DNA of 64,000 nt from Fagopyrum homotropicum (lineage: Eukaryota > Streptophyta > Magnoliopsida > Caryophyllales > Polygonaceae). Shown here piece by piece: positions 1 to 11,545 of the stretch; the first letter of the stretch is position 1; the number at the start of each line of letters is the position of its first letter. The position numbers and the translations under genes are program-made. The DNA is taken from NCBI GenBank assembly GCA_033239125.1, contig BSWB01000008.1, positions 340,001-404,000 on the forward strand. Direction: 5' to 3'. The notes below the pieces were generated by a model. It was not told the origin of the DNA. It made no database searches and saw only the letters and a list, made by a program, of their open reading frames with translations.

Positions 1-1885
1 TCTCCTCAAGGGCGTTCATGTCAAGCAACCTTTTCTCTCCAGCCTCCTTGAGGTCAAAATTCAACCACCTTATAGCCCAATATGCTCTATGCTCCATCTC
101 TACCGGAAGGTGGCAAGACTTTCCATAGACTAGCTTGTAAGGAGTGGTATCAATCGGTGTCTTGAAAGCGGTTCTATAAGCCCACAAAGCATCATCGAGC
201 TTCATAGCCCAATCCTTTCTCGTCCTAGAAACCGTCTTCTCAAGAATTCACTTTATCTCCCGGTGGGAGATCTCCACTTGGCCACTAGTTTGGGGGTGGT
301 AAGGTGTTGCCACCTTATGAGTCACCCCATACTTAGCCAAAAGTGCCCCAAAGTTCCTATTGATGAAGTGTTTCCCTCCATCACTTATGATCACCCTTGG
401 TGTTCCAAACCTAGGGAAGATCACTCGGTTAAAGAACCGCACCACTACCTTGGCATCATTTGTAGGAGAGGCGATTGCCTCTACCCATCTCGAAACATAG
501 TCCACCGCCAATAGGATGTAGAGGTTGCCACATGAAGAGGGGAATGGCCCCATGAAGTCCACACCCCAAACATCAAATATCTCCACTTCTTGTATGTTGT
601 TCAAGGGCATCTCATTCCTCCTTGAGATGTTTCCCGTCCTTTGTCAAGCATCACAAGCTACCACAAAATTCTGCACATCCTTGAACAAACTTGGCCAATA
701 AAACCCGGATTGCAACACCTTAGCACATGTCTTGTGTGAGCTAGCATGGCCTCCACATGGCAAGGAGTGACAATGTCGGATCACACTCTCCACCTCATCC
801 TCCGGTATGCATCTTCTAAAAACTCCATCCGGCCCTCTTTTGAACAAAAGCGGTTCACTCCAATAGTAATGCCTCACATCCTTGAAGAACTTTTTCCGCT
901 GGGCATATGACAAACCGGGTGGCACCTCCTCGCACACAAGATAGTTCACAATGTCGGCATACCATGGCTCATTACCCCTTGACACTTGAAGCAAGCACTC
1001 CTCTACCATTTGCAATTGCTCATCCCGGAATGAGTCATCAATCGGGATGTCATCTCTCTCAATCTCCAATGGTGGGAGTCTACTAAGGTGATCCGCCACA
1101 GAATTTTCGGACCCCTTCTTATCCCGGAATTCCAAATCAAACTCTTGAAGAAGAAGGATCCACCAAATCAAACGAGGCTTGGCATCCTTCTTTGTAAGGA
1201 GATAACGGATCGCAACATGATCCGTATACACAATGACCTTCGCTCCAACAAGATACGAGTGAAACTTCTCAAATGAATACACAACCGCTAGCAACTCCTT
1301 CTCGGTAGTAGCATAATTGATTTGGGCTTCATCTAGCGTCTTGCTAGCATAATATATGGCATGTGTTAGCCTATCTTTCCTTTGTCCCAAAACAGCCCCA
1401 ACGGCTACATAACTTGTGTCGCACAGGATCTCAAATGGTAGACTCCAATCCGGCGGTTGCATGATGGGTGCGGAGATCAAAGCATTCTTCAACCTACAAA
1501 AAACCTCAAGGCAATCCTTGGAGAAAACAAACTCAACATCTTTCATTAGTAGGTTAGTAAGAGGCTTAAAAATCTTAGAAAAATCTTTAATGAATCTCCG
1601 GTAAAAACCGGCATGCCCTAGAAAACTCCTTACCCCCTTCACCGAGGTAGGTGGTGGCAACTTCTCTATCGTCTCTATCTTAGCCCTATCAACCTCAATG
1701 CCACGGTTGGATACCAAGTGTCCCAACACAATGCGTTCACTTACCATGAAGTGGCATTTTTCCCAATTCAAGACTAGATTAGTCTCCTCACATCTTTTTA
1801 GCACTAGAGACAAGTTAGCTAAGCAATCATCAAATGAAGATCCATAAACAGAAAAATCATCCATCAACACTTCCATGATATTTTC
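1..1885 (-). pseudogene. Athila pol: RT C-terminus, RNase H, integrase (part)
   Basis: Reading leftwards, the frame resumes inside RT just after the nested fragment, with the catalytic MDD of the YxDD box (about 1865), then RFIKDFS-type RT thumb motifs. RNase H follows (CDTSYVAVGAVLGQ near 1415, TEKELLAVVYSFEKF near 1290, YTDH near 1225, ADHLSRLP near 1090). The integrase zinc finger H-H-C-C (about 780-650) and integrase core come next, with DFMGPFP and a TPYHPQTSGQVE box (about 560-270). Stops occur at 644-646 (after the zinc finger) and near 248, so it is not translatable as one polyprotein. The first RT Asp-bearing half is at 5758-7156. About 15-20 bases of RT are missing at the junction with the nested fragment. 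Confidence 0.88.
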
Positions 1886-2245
1886 AAGGAGGCCGGAGAG
1901 AAGAGGTTGCTTGATATGAACGCTCTTGAGGAGATCCGGTTGGATGCTTATGAAAACGCCCGGATCTACAAGGAAAGGACCAAACGTTGGCATGACAAGC
2001 GTCTCATCCCGAAGGAGTTGAGTGAAGGCGACCTTATCCTTCTCTTCAACTCAAGGTTGCGGCTCTTCCCCGGAAAGCTAAAGTCGAGGTGGACCGGTCC
2101 CTATGTGGTGAAGAAGATATTTCCCCATGGAGCGGTTGAGATAGGAGGGGAGCATTGTGGAGATTTTAAGGTGAATGGGCACCGGTTGAAAAAGTATATC
2201 CCGGAAGCTCCGGTGGACATGATTGTCCCACTTCACCTAGAATGA
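1886..2245 (+). pseudogene. Athila integrase C-terminal fragment
   Basis: An open frame of about 119 residues ends at TGA 2243-2245. It contains the typical integrase C-terminal SH3-like region: KERTKRWHDK, then GDLILLFNSRLRLFPGKLKS, WTGPYVV, and a C-terminal VNGHRLKKY. This region follows the DDE core and binds DNA in Ty3/gypsy integrases. It has no start of its own; the first Met in the block is only an internal codon. The frame is open up to the junction at 1886, so this copy broke by truncation, not by mutation. Confidence 0.85.
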
Positions 2246-3919
2246 GACGCCCCCGAGTTTGGTCAAGCTAATGACCTTAAAGAAGCGCTTGATGGGAGGC
2301 AACCCATTGGTAACATCTTTCCCTTTTTCGTTTTTGTTTTTGTTTTTGATTATTCTGTTTTTGTGTGTTTGGTGTGCTTTGTGTGTGTGCTAGAGTCTTG
2401 GTAGCATGGAAGCCTTGCATGGCATGTGAATGATGATGATAAGTCCCTCATCAATTATGGGTGGAGTGGACGCGGAACTTGGACGGCTAGCGATGCCTAG
2501 CGCAGGTCCCGACGCCATGATGAACATTTAGAGCTCTCTACCATCGTTGATAGGATCATCCACCATCAATCCACTTGAGTAATTCCAAATACCGAAGCAA
2601 ACCATTTTTACATTGTGAGAACCCTCTTTCACTCTTCTTTACTTGAATGCCACATTGGGGACAATGTGTTTCTAAGTAAGGGGTGGGGTTTGCATAATCT
2701 TTTGCATGATTAGCATCAAGGATAGTTTAATATTGTCACATGTCTTGCATTGTACATACACATTTCAAAAATTCCAAAAAAAATCAGAAAATTTTAAAAA
2801 ATTTTAGTGCTTCTAAGCTTGTGGAATGACCCTTATGATGAAATTGTTGTAAGGATTGGCTATGGATGGCCTTATGTGTTGAATAGATGCATGCATATGT
2901 GTACTTGAAGTACTTATCTTGAATCCCATGAATGGATTGTGATCATGATGTTTGTCTTGATTGGATTGAGTATTGAAAGTCGAAACTACATGCTAGTTCT
3001 TGCACATCATCTAGTAGTGATTAAGGCAATTCATGTTTCTCTACTTCTCATCTTGATCATGTTGTTTGAGCACCTCAATTGATATAAATTTGACCTCTTT
3101 TGACCCATCCGGGAATAGGAGCATGCTATTGTGTTGAGTGTGTGAAAAGTAAGTGTGGGGTAAAGTTGTTGATGAAAGAATGTTATGAATGAAGTGCTGA
3201 ATTTGTTGTGAAAGTGTAGACAAAAATATAGGTTTGGGGACGTTGGTTTAAATGACGAGTAACTCGGCACCATTCACATAATCGGGTGTTTGTGCCTTGC
3301 CAAAGTCAAATAAACCGATAGTCCTAACGAGCTTTGTATGTGTGCCCGGTGTGGATGCACCTCGAAAAATAAAAAAGCCCGAGGACGGCTAATCACCAAG
3401 GTTTCGGCTTTTGTACACCAATGCCATTGTCTCAAAAATAAGTGAAAGAAAAAGAAAAGAAAGAAAAGATGGAGAAAATATACACTTGTGGGAAGTTGAT
3501 AAAAAATGTGAAGTTGTGAAATTAGTTCCATTCTCGGATTAGCATCACATAGCCTAGAAAAAATTCCCACCTAATCACAACGCTTCTTGGCCTTTTATTT
3601 CATAAGCCCTTGTGACCTATTTGCATGTGTGTAAGACTTAGTAATCTAGATTGGATATGCTCTTGATCATCTTGACTTCTTCATTTTTACATTTCATGCA
3701 TGCTTTCGAGTTAAGTATAATTGTCTTTCCATGCCTTCACTTATTTGACACATGATTGCTTGTCCATTGCCATGAAACATGACTATGAAGGTGATCCAAT
3801 ATTAGAAGCACAACTCCAAAAAGATTTTGTTGTTTTTCTGCATGCATAAATCATGTCATCTCTTAATCTATAGTCGGGACTTGCTCGGGGACGAGCAACC
3901 CTTAAGTATGGGGTATTTT
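2246..3919 (+). other. Athila 3' untranslated region and polypurine tract
   Basis: This is 1.67 kb between the integrase stop and the LTR. Athila elements have a long spacer here that in some members carries an env-like frame. Only short, mutually inconsistent frames are present (for example 3031-3570 on the - strand) and none resembles a membrane protein, so I see no env. A purine-rich stretch lies at 3435-3480. Just before the LTR is the block GGGGACGAGCAACCC (3888-3902) and then GTATGGGGTA, the probable plus-strand primer at 3906-3916. Confidence 0.7.
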
Positions 3920-5757
3920 TGATAACACGATTTATGACTTAGGTTTAGGTAATCATTTAGATAGTTTTTCCGCTCATTCATGCATGGTTTAGCACTAGTT
4001 CACGACGTTTGCACTCAAATCACGTATTTTGTCGAGATAGACGTCTACACGGACTTTTGCATTGCTTTGTAGGTATTTTGAGGGATTTAGGAGCTTAATC
4101 AATACATTTGAGGATCGTTCCTCGAGATGACACACCTTCGGACTCATTGGGATGCAAGTTAGGAGCTAAGAAGGACACTTGGGACCTTGTTGATGCATGT
4201 CATGCACCAAATCGTAGTTTAATGATCCAAAACAAGATGAGGCACCAAAACAACGGTCACTGGGACTTCCACGGGCGTGGAATTAGACCGTGGTTTTTTC
4301 CAGACGGTTGTGACAGCTGTGCCACGATCTTCATGGCCGACTCTTGCAAATTTGTAGGATAAATAGGTGGTCCTGCAAGGCTGAAAGGCATCTCCCATCA
4401 TCCACTCTCACTACCATTCTCTCCCACACTCTCAACAAGAAGATTCTCTCAATTGGAAGCTTGGAGGAGAGCCACCATTGGAGGAGGAGAAAAGCTCCAT
4501 TGGAGAAGAAGAGAAGAACACACTATTACTAGCCTATGATAGATTTTATAGTGAAGATTTCCGGAATCATTTTCTAGGGTTGTAAGAATCAATTTAACCT
4601 TCTTTTGAAGGATTGTGAGTCTTTCTAAATCTCATATTCATCTTGGTTTTACTTTGTTTAACTTGTTTATCTCTCTCTCTTCATTATCTTGCAAATGGAT
4701 GTCATGATTTTATGCTTGATGATTTCGATTGTGATGATGTATGTTGTTGGCTAAATAGATGCGATTCTAGGGTAAGGAAAGGATGGTTATGGGTTGGACT
4801 ATGATAGAATAGACTTAAATGTATGCTTGAATGATTCGTTTGCTTGAACCTAGTCACTGTTAGAATCCACGGTTTGGTCTAGACAAACCACGACCGTGGA
4901 CCTTGATGAACACCCCGTGATTTTGATGAATTTGCTTGTAATGATAAATCCAAATGTTAGGTTGTTAGATTGTTGAAATCCTAGTGTTTGTTGAGCTAAT
5001 TCTATCCTAGGGTGACCTAGTGTTAGCAACTAAGTGTTAGAAGAGACTTACCCGGTAATTCTTGCTCTTAGATACCGAAGATGACAAACTCCAAGTAGTA
5101 GTGAGCCTCATAAGCCGCTATTGGACTGAGTGTGCTAGGATAGGTGTCTAGGACTTGCCTTTCCGAGACTTACCCGGTGAAGAGAGGTTAGATCCCTAGA
5201 ATACCATCCGGTTTGTGTAGAATTCCATTCCTTAGGCTCTTTGAGACTTACCCGGTGATGAGACCTTAGGGACGGACTAGTGGACCATGAGACCTACCCG
5301 GTGATTGATCCAAATCTAGAAATACTCACTCCCAACATACTATAGTTGATCCAAGGAATGATTAGATAGCTTGAGTCCAATACCATAACCGGAATTTCCA
5401 ACCCCTAGAATCCGTCTTTCTCTCTTTGATTGCCTATCTCTTGTTTGCTTGTTTATTCGTGTTGTTAGCTTAGTTGTTTGTTGATTTTGCATGATTTGTG
5501 ATCCTTGATTGATCACCTTAAAACCAAACTAAAAACATTGAGATTTTCATTTCTTTATTTCTTTCTCTTTTCTTAGCCTAGATCTTCACTATCCTTAGTC
5601 ACTAGTTGATTGAATCTCACCTCAGTCTTTGTGTTCGACCTCGGAATACTATCCCTACTACAAAACGTCCTGTACACTGCGGGTTCGCTAGGAGTTAGGA
5701 GAAATATAACGAGTATAAATTTAAGGCTTTTTGCGTGCACACATCCTAAGCGTAACA
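3920..5757 (+). repeat. Athila LTR (+ strand copy, 1838 bp)
   Basis: It starts TGATAACACGA and ends GCGTAACA. The same ends and most of the sequence recur in inverted orientation at 19427-21262, which defines both boundaries. A TATA-like GGATAAATAGG lies near 4357. Four spaced copies of GAGACYTACCCGGT lie at 5045-5303. Palindromic CCACGGGCGTGG (4269-4280) and related CCACG/CGTGG sites occur as well. After 5757 the sequence switches directly into - strand RT, with no primer-binding site, so this is the 3' LTR of the truncated fragment. Confidence 0.88.
5045..5303 (+). promoter_or_regulatory. Four copies of GAGACYTACCCGGT inside Athila LTR
   Basis: The 14-mer GAGACTTACCCGGT occurs near 5045, 5165 and 5243, and GAGACCTACCCGGT near 5289. 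The other Athila LTR has the same four sites in reverse complement near 19890, 19938, 20015 and 20137, so the array is preserved between copies. Spacing is irregular (about 120, 78 and 46 bp), unlike a simple tandem repeat. Being LTR-internal, the sites could bind a host or element factor; that role is an inference. Confidence 0.5.
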
Positions 5758-7156
5758 GCCATCATACACCTTTGAAAGGTGGCGGGTGCATTACACAACC
5801 CAAATGGCATTCTCCTATATGCAAAAGTACCCCAAGGACATGTGAATGTAGTTTTCTCTTGGTCATCGGGGTGGATAGGGATTTGGAAGAATCCACTATT
5901 GCCGTCTAAGTAGCAAAAATGGGAATGTTGAGCTAATCTCTCTAGCATTTGGTCAATAAAGGGAAAAGGGAAGTGATCTTTCCTAGAGGCCACATTTAGT
6001 TTCCTATAGTCTATACACATCCTCTATCCCGTAACCGTTCTAGTCGGAATTAGTTCATTATTTTCATTAGTTACTACGGCCATCCCACCCTTCTTAGGAA
6101 CCACATGCACGGGACTAACCCACTTACTATCCGAAATCGGGAAAATGATTCCCGCATCTAGCAATTTAAGAATATCCTTCTTTACTACTTCTTTCATGAT
6201 TGGGTTTAGTCTTCTTTGAGGTTCAATTGAAGGTTTATGGTTGTCTTCCATTAAGATCTTATGCATGCACAAAGAAGGTTTAATGCCAACTAAATCATCA
6301 ATGGTATAGCCTATGGCTTTCCTATGCAATCTTAACTCATGCAACAATCTAGCAAGTTCATCATCATTCAAGCATGCATTCACAATAACTAGATAAGTAG
6401 AATTCTCACCAAGAAAAGCATACTTTAAATGAGAGGGGAGGGGTTTGAGTTCAAGTTTAGGAGGACCTTAATCGAGTGGAGACGATCCGTATAATGTTGG
6501 TTGAGATGAATCCAAAGCTTTGGAAGACTCCTCAAGACTCCTTGAAGCTTGATCAACAACTAAGGCAGTTTCTGAAGAAACCACGGGCAAAATTACGGGC
6601 TCTGGCACAACCACGGCCATGGAACTTGCAAATCTAGCACTTCGGAGCACTCCAGTAGGTTCCACGGGTAAAACCACGGGCGTGGTTCTTCCCCCCAGGC
6701 CGTGGTTCCTACAGGAATTCAGCACACCTTCGTGTACTTCAAATTCAGCTCTTGTCTCCTTTTCCAATGCTTCCAAAGCCTTGATTTCTTCATGGCAAGC
6801 CTCCTCAACTCCTTCATCCATCAAACTTAAGCTAAGAACCTTCTCCAAGGGGTCCTTGATCAAGAACGAGCTCACAACTTCTCTAGACTCCTCTTGCTCG
6901 ACAATGTTGAACACATCTTCACCAAGGGCTGGCCCTTTCATCATTGTGGATAGTTTGAACTTAATATTCTCTTCTCCAATGTTGAAGGAGAGAATTTCAT
7001 TCTTACAATCCACCAAGCATCCGGATGTAGCCAAGAAAGGTCTCCCTAAGATGATGGGAACCGGATAGTCCGCCGGGATGTCCAAAACAACGAAGTCTAT
7101 TGGCACATAGAACTTCCCGAGTTGCACCGGTATGTCCTCCAAAATTCCAACGGGGT
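5758..7156 (-). pseudogene. Athila pol: protease C-terminal half, linker and RT N-terminal half
   Basis: Reading from 7156 leftwards: the second half of the protease (VLDIPADYPVPIILGRPFL, near 7080), then an acidic linker of about 170 residues. After a TAA at 6468 comes RT (SKWVSPVHVVPKKGG near 6110, MCIDYRKLN near 6015, FGLCNAPATFQR ending near 5770). A second stop lies at 6024, where a Trp codon would be expected between TVTG and RMCIDY. The frame is cut at 5758 by the nested fragment and resumes at 1885. The protease N-terminal half is at 17145 onwards, across CRM #1. An almost exact copy of 5920-7156 occurs at 15113-16349. Confidence 0.87.
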
Positions 7157-7951
7157 TGATGCGTCCTTGGAGGTAACAAGGATAACTCCGGATCTAGATC
7201 AAGCAAAACTCCAACTACTCCTTGATTCTTTGTGCAACGTTGTATCGTTTCGGATCCAAAGGGGCGGAAGCGATGAAGAAACAAGGGTTACTCCGATCTA
7301 GAGAGATCGAAGGAACCTTTTTGGGTGGATCGAAGGTTGATTCTTAAAAAGAATCCTCGAATATGGATTTCTTGAATCAAAGACGAGATCCAAGGAAGAA
7401 GTTTGAGGGTTAGAAGAGAGGTTTTGATGCCCAAGCTAAGTGGAGGAAATTCTTCTCAAAACTTAGTAATATTGAACATCAGAAATAAGTGAGGCAAGAT
7501 ATCTCTTATATAGAGAGACTTTCCTACCTATGGGCCAACGGGCCAAACAAAAATACATGAAGAAAAGCCCAAAAGGGGAAAACCTAAAAGGGGCGGAAGC
7601 AAACCCTAAACGGATAAGGTCAAAAAGGGAATATTCCTATACGGAATATCCCTTTATTACATAAAAAGGAAAACATGAAAATATAGTCCAAAAATAAGCT
7701 AGCTTCATGCCATGGAGTCGGAAAGACGGGACATGCCGCTAACGGAACCGGTAGCCTATGCCATGGTGGTGTAGAGACAAGGCATGCCGGTAATGGGACC
7801 AAGTGAAGACGTAATGCGGGTGATGATGGAGCCGGTGGCTCGAGCAATGGCCTTAGCTCGGGATCGGGTGATCGGTCCATCTGAGCGAACTCTAAGAGCC
7901 TCGTCCTCTTCGTCTATGGTCAACGTAAAAGGGGCATCCAAGGGCGCATCA
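7157..7951 (-). repeat. CRM #1 3' LTR (copy 1)
   Basis: On the + strand it reads TGATGCGTCC...GGGCGCATCA, 795 bp, with 7-bp inverted ends TGATGCG/CGCATCA. GGGGT (7152-7156) precedes it. The polypurine tract, a run of G inside AAGATGGGGGG on the - strand, lies directly outside it at 7954-7965. On the - strand a TATA box CTATATAAGAG is at 7503-7513. The last about 65 codons of pol are encoded inside this LTR. It appears identical to copy 3 at 16350-17144. Confidence 0.92.
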
Positions 7952-10900
7952 GTCCCCCCATCTTGGCTGTGAAACGTCCCCGTTTCACCATCGTCAAAGA
8001 GGGGCTCAACATAAGGGGCAAGGTCCTTGACGTTGAACGTTGGGTGTACTCCGTAGGAATCCGGAAGCTCTAACTTGTATGCATTTGGACCATGACGGGC
8101 TAAGATGCGGAATGGGCCATCACCACGGTCCGAGAGCTTGCTCATGCGGCGAGTAGGAAAACGCTCCTTCCGTAGGTGGAGCCAAACAAGATCACCGGGC
8201 TCAAAAGAGACGTCGCGGCGGCCCTTGTTGCGTTGTCCGGCAAGTTGGGCGGCACGACGTTCGAGTTGTGTCCTAGTCCGCTCATGAAGCTCAATGATTT
8301 GGGCGGCTCGGTTTCCGGCGATGATGTGTTCTCCATCCTTGAGCGGGCGGGGAGTGAAATCCAATGGTGTATGTGGATTGAGGTCGTAGACAACTTCAAA
8401 TGGGGACAATTTAGTTGCCGTGTGCCTAGACCTGTTATACGAAAACTCTACAACAGAAAGTAAGTCCTCCCACCTACGTGGGTTGGTCCTAGTGGTGGCT
8501 CGAAGTAGAGCACCAAGAGTCCGATTGGTCACCTCCGTTTGACCATCGGTTTGGGGGTGATAACTGCTTGAAAACAACAAGTTGGTTCCAAGTTTTCCCC
8601 ACAACGTTCTCCAAAAATGACTTACGAATTTCACGTCCCGATCACTAACGATGGAACGTGGTATCCCATGTAAACGCACCACATTATCAAAGAACAAGGT
8701 GGCAACTTCACTAGCATTTAGGGTGCTTTTACATGCGATGAAATGAGCCATTTTGGAGAAACGATCGACTACCACGAAAATGGAGTCTTTGCCTCGTTTT
8801 GACATAGGCAACCCGACCACAAAGTCCATGGATAGATCCTCCCAAGGTCCCATTGGTATAGGCAAAGGAGAATACATCCCATCCGGACCTTGGCGCGACT
8901 TGGCATGATGACATGTGATGCAACCCTTGCAAAACCGTGTCACATGCATACGCATCCGGGGCCAAAAGAAATGCTCTTGGAGAGCGGAAAGGGTCTTGGT
9001 AGCACCGAAATGACCGCGGCCCTCATGAGCTTCCTTGACCAACAAATGGCGTATAGATGAGCGCGGAATACAAAGTTTTCCCGCTTGAAAAAGATAGCCA
9101 TCGTTAATAAAGAAAGACTCGTGCTCTCGGAGGTCGAGGCATTGTGCCCATATGTCCTTGAAATCAAGATCCGTGGCATATAACTCTTTGATAAGAGCAA
9201 AGCCATGTATCTTGGCATCCATATACACAAGGAGGGCATAGCGGCGAGAAAGGGCATCGGCTACCACATTCTCTTTGCCTTTCTTATGCCGAATGACATA
9301 AGGAAAGGTCTCTAAAAACTCTACCCAACTAGCATGGCGCCGACTGAGATTTGTTTGACTCTTGAGATACGAAAGAGCCGCATGATCCGAATGAATCACG
9401 AACTCCTTCGGCCACAAGTAATGTTGCCATGTCTTAAGACAACGAACTAGAGCATATAGTTCCTTGTCATATGTAGGGTAGTTGAGCGAAGGACCGGACA
9501 GTTTTTCACTGAAGTAGGCAATTGGACGATTCTCTTGTAAGAGAACTCCTCCAATGCCCACATTTGATGCATCACACTCCACCTCGAAGGTTTTCGAAAA
9601 GTTTGGGAGTTGGAGTAATGGTGCATTACAAAGACGGTCTTTGAGCGCATCAAACGCTCGAGCATGGACATCACGCCACTCAAACGTGACACCTTTGGTA
9701 GTGAGCTCATGGAGCGGTGCCGCTACCGTGCTAAAGTCCTTGACAAAGCGGCGGTAGAAACCCGCTAAGCCGAGAAAGGCTCGGACCATGGTGACCGTAG
9801 TAGGAGTAGGCCACTCCCGAATAGCACGAACTTTAGATTCGTCTACTCGGAGTCCGTCCTTAGACACGACATAGCCAAGAAAGATAGTGGTGTCCGAGCA
9901 AAAGACGCATTTGTCAAAGTTGACATACAATTGCTCTTGTCTAAGGCACTCGAGCACTTGGCGAAGGTGCCCGATGTGATCCTCCAAAGACGTACTAAAC
10001 ACCAAAATATCATCAAAATAAACAACAACGAATGTACCCAAGAATCGGCGCAAGACGTGGTTCATGAGGCGCATGAAGGTGGACGGGGCGTTGGAGAGGC
10101 CAAAAGGCATGACAAGCCATTCATAGAGTCCATACTTCGTTTTGAACGCCGTCTTCCATTCGTCACCTTCGGCCATCCGGATTTGGTGGTAACCGCTCCG
10201 GAGATCAATTTTGGAGAAGATAGTGGCGCCATGAAGCTCATCCAACATGTCATCAAGGCGCGGGATCGGGTGGCGATATTTGACGGTGATTTGGTTGATG
10301 GCACGACAATCAACACACATCCGTCATGATCCATCTTTCTTTGGTACTAAGATTACCGGGACGGCACATGGTGATAAGGATTCACGCACATGTCCCCGGT
10401 CTAGGAGCTCTTGCACTTGACGTTGTAGCTCCTTTGTCTCTTCCGGACTGGCTCGGTAAGCGGCACGGTTTGGCAAAGAGGCACCGGGCACAAAGTCAAT
10501 TTGATGTTCAATCCCTCGGATAGGTGGCAAGCCGGGTGGAAGGTCTTTGGGCATAATATCCTGAAATTCGGACAACAACAAAGACACCTCGTGTGGCACA
10601 TTACTTGGGTCATGAGAAGTAGATAAACAAAACGGAACAAGTAAAAAGCATGGGAACTTGCCTTCCATGACCGGTTGCAAATCATGCCGGCGAGCTAAGA
10701 GTATCCGTGGCTCACACCGTCCTTGAATTACGGGATCCGAAGATGATAAAGGTGCGCCCGAAGAAACGATGCGACCTTTACTACCTTTGGATTCGGTAGC
10801 ATGGACAAGAGGGGCGGTGTTGCGGGATTTGGAAGTACTAGCACCTACAACATCGGGACTCCGGGGGTCCGATTTTGCCGGTGCTTTAGCGGACTCATCA

Positions 10901-11545
10901 ATAGTTTGTTGCCTCTTCCGTTCCGCATAGTCAACCAAAATTTCGTGCGGAGTCATAGGCAAAAGTGTGACCCGTTTTCCATTATATTGGAACATGTACC
11001 GATTAAGATAACCATCATGATATGTGCGGCGATCGAATTGCCATGGTCGTCCTAATAGGACATGTGTGGCGTCCATCTTGATAGCATCACAAAGGACCTT
11101 ATCAACATAGGCGCCAATAGAAAACGGCACCCAAGCTTGTTGTGTGACGGTGTCACATGCCGTATCGGAAATCCATTGGAGTCCGTAAGGCGTTGGGTGG
11201 GGGGTCGTAGGCAACTTGAAGTGTTTTACCACCCGTTCGTTGACAATATTGCAACAAGAACCCCCGTCAACGATGAGAGAAAGACTCGTATTATTAACCA
11301 AGCAACGAGAATGGAAGAGATTCTCGCGTTGATCAATAGGAATATGCTCTTTAACAGCCAAAATACGACGAGAAACAAGAGCGAATTTACCGGGTTGTGC
11401 GGGGCCGCAAGCAAGCTCGTCATCACAGGGTTCCATGCCAAAAAGGGGGTCGGTGTCATGGTCATCCTCAATAATGATATCACCTTCATATTGACCATCG
11501 TCGTCCTCGAAATATGTTGGGTCGGCAAACAAGACCCTTTGGTGT
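7756..11545 (-). pseudogene. CRM #1 pol: protease, RT, RNase H, integrase, C-terminal CR-like tail
   Basis: The protease has the active-site variant LIVDGGSCCN (near 11270). RT follows, with KYRHPIPRLDDML and the catalytic YFDD box (near 10015). RNase H comes next (VECDASNVGIGG, TYDKELYALVR, HSDHAALSYL, ADALSRR), then the integrase zinc finger (H-H-CITCHH near 8910) and DDE core (MDFVVGL, VSDRDVKF, HPQTDGQTEV). The GDLVWLHLRKE region and a basic tail SDGPITRSRAK close the protein. A TGA at 10321-10323 replaces the Trp expected after KKDGS at the start of RT, and a one-base loss near 11545 puts the frame out of register with gag. Otherwise it is open for about 1260 codons. The last 65 codons lie in the 3' LTR. 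Confidence 0.88.

Larger units (their letters stand above)
1886..5757 (+). mobile_element. 5'-truncated Athila fragment inserted head-to-head in RT
   Basis: A 3.87-kb block in + orientation splits the - strand Athila RT. It starts in the integrase C-terminal coding region, runs through a long 3' untranslated stretch and stops exactly at the terminal CA of an Athila LTR. The first bases (1886-1945) match the reverse complement of 1-60, so it belongs to the same family as its host. No 5' LTR, gag or RT is present on this strand, and no target duplication is visible. One end looks integrase-defined and the other truncated. Confidence 0.85.

Noticed and set aside
3031..3570. Possible env-like frame in the long Athila 3' region
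   Set aside because: Short, on the strand opposite to the element fragment, no signal peptide plus membrane anchor layout.
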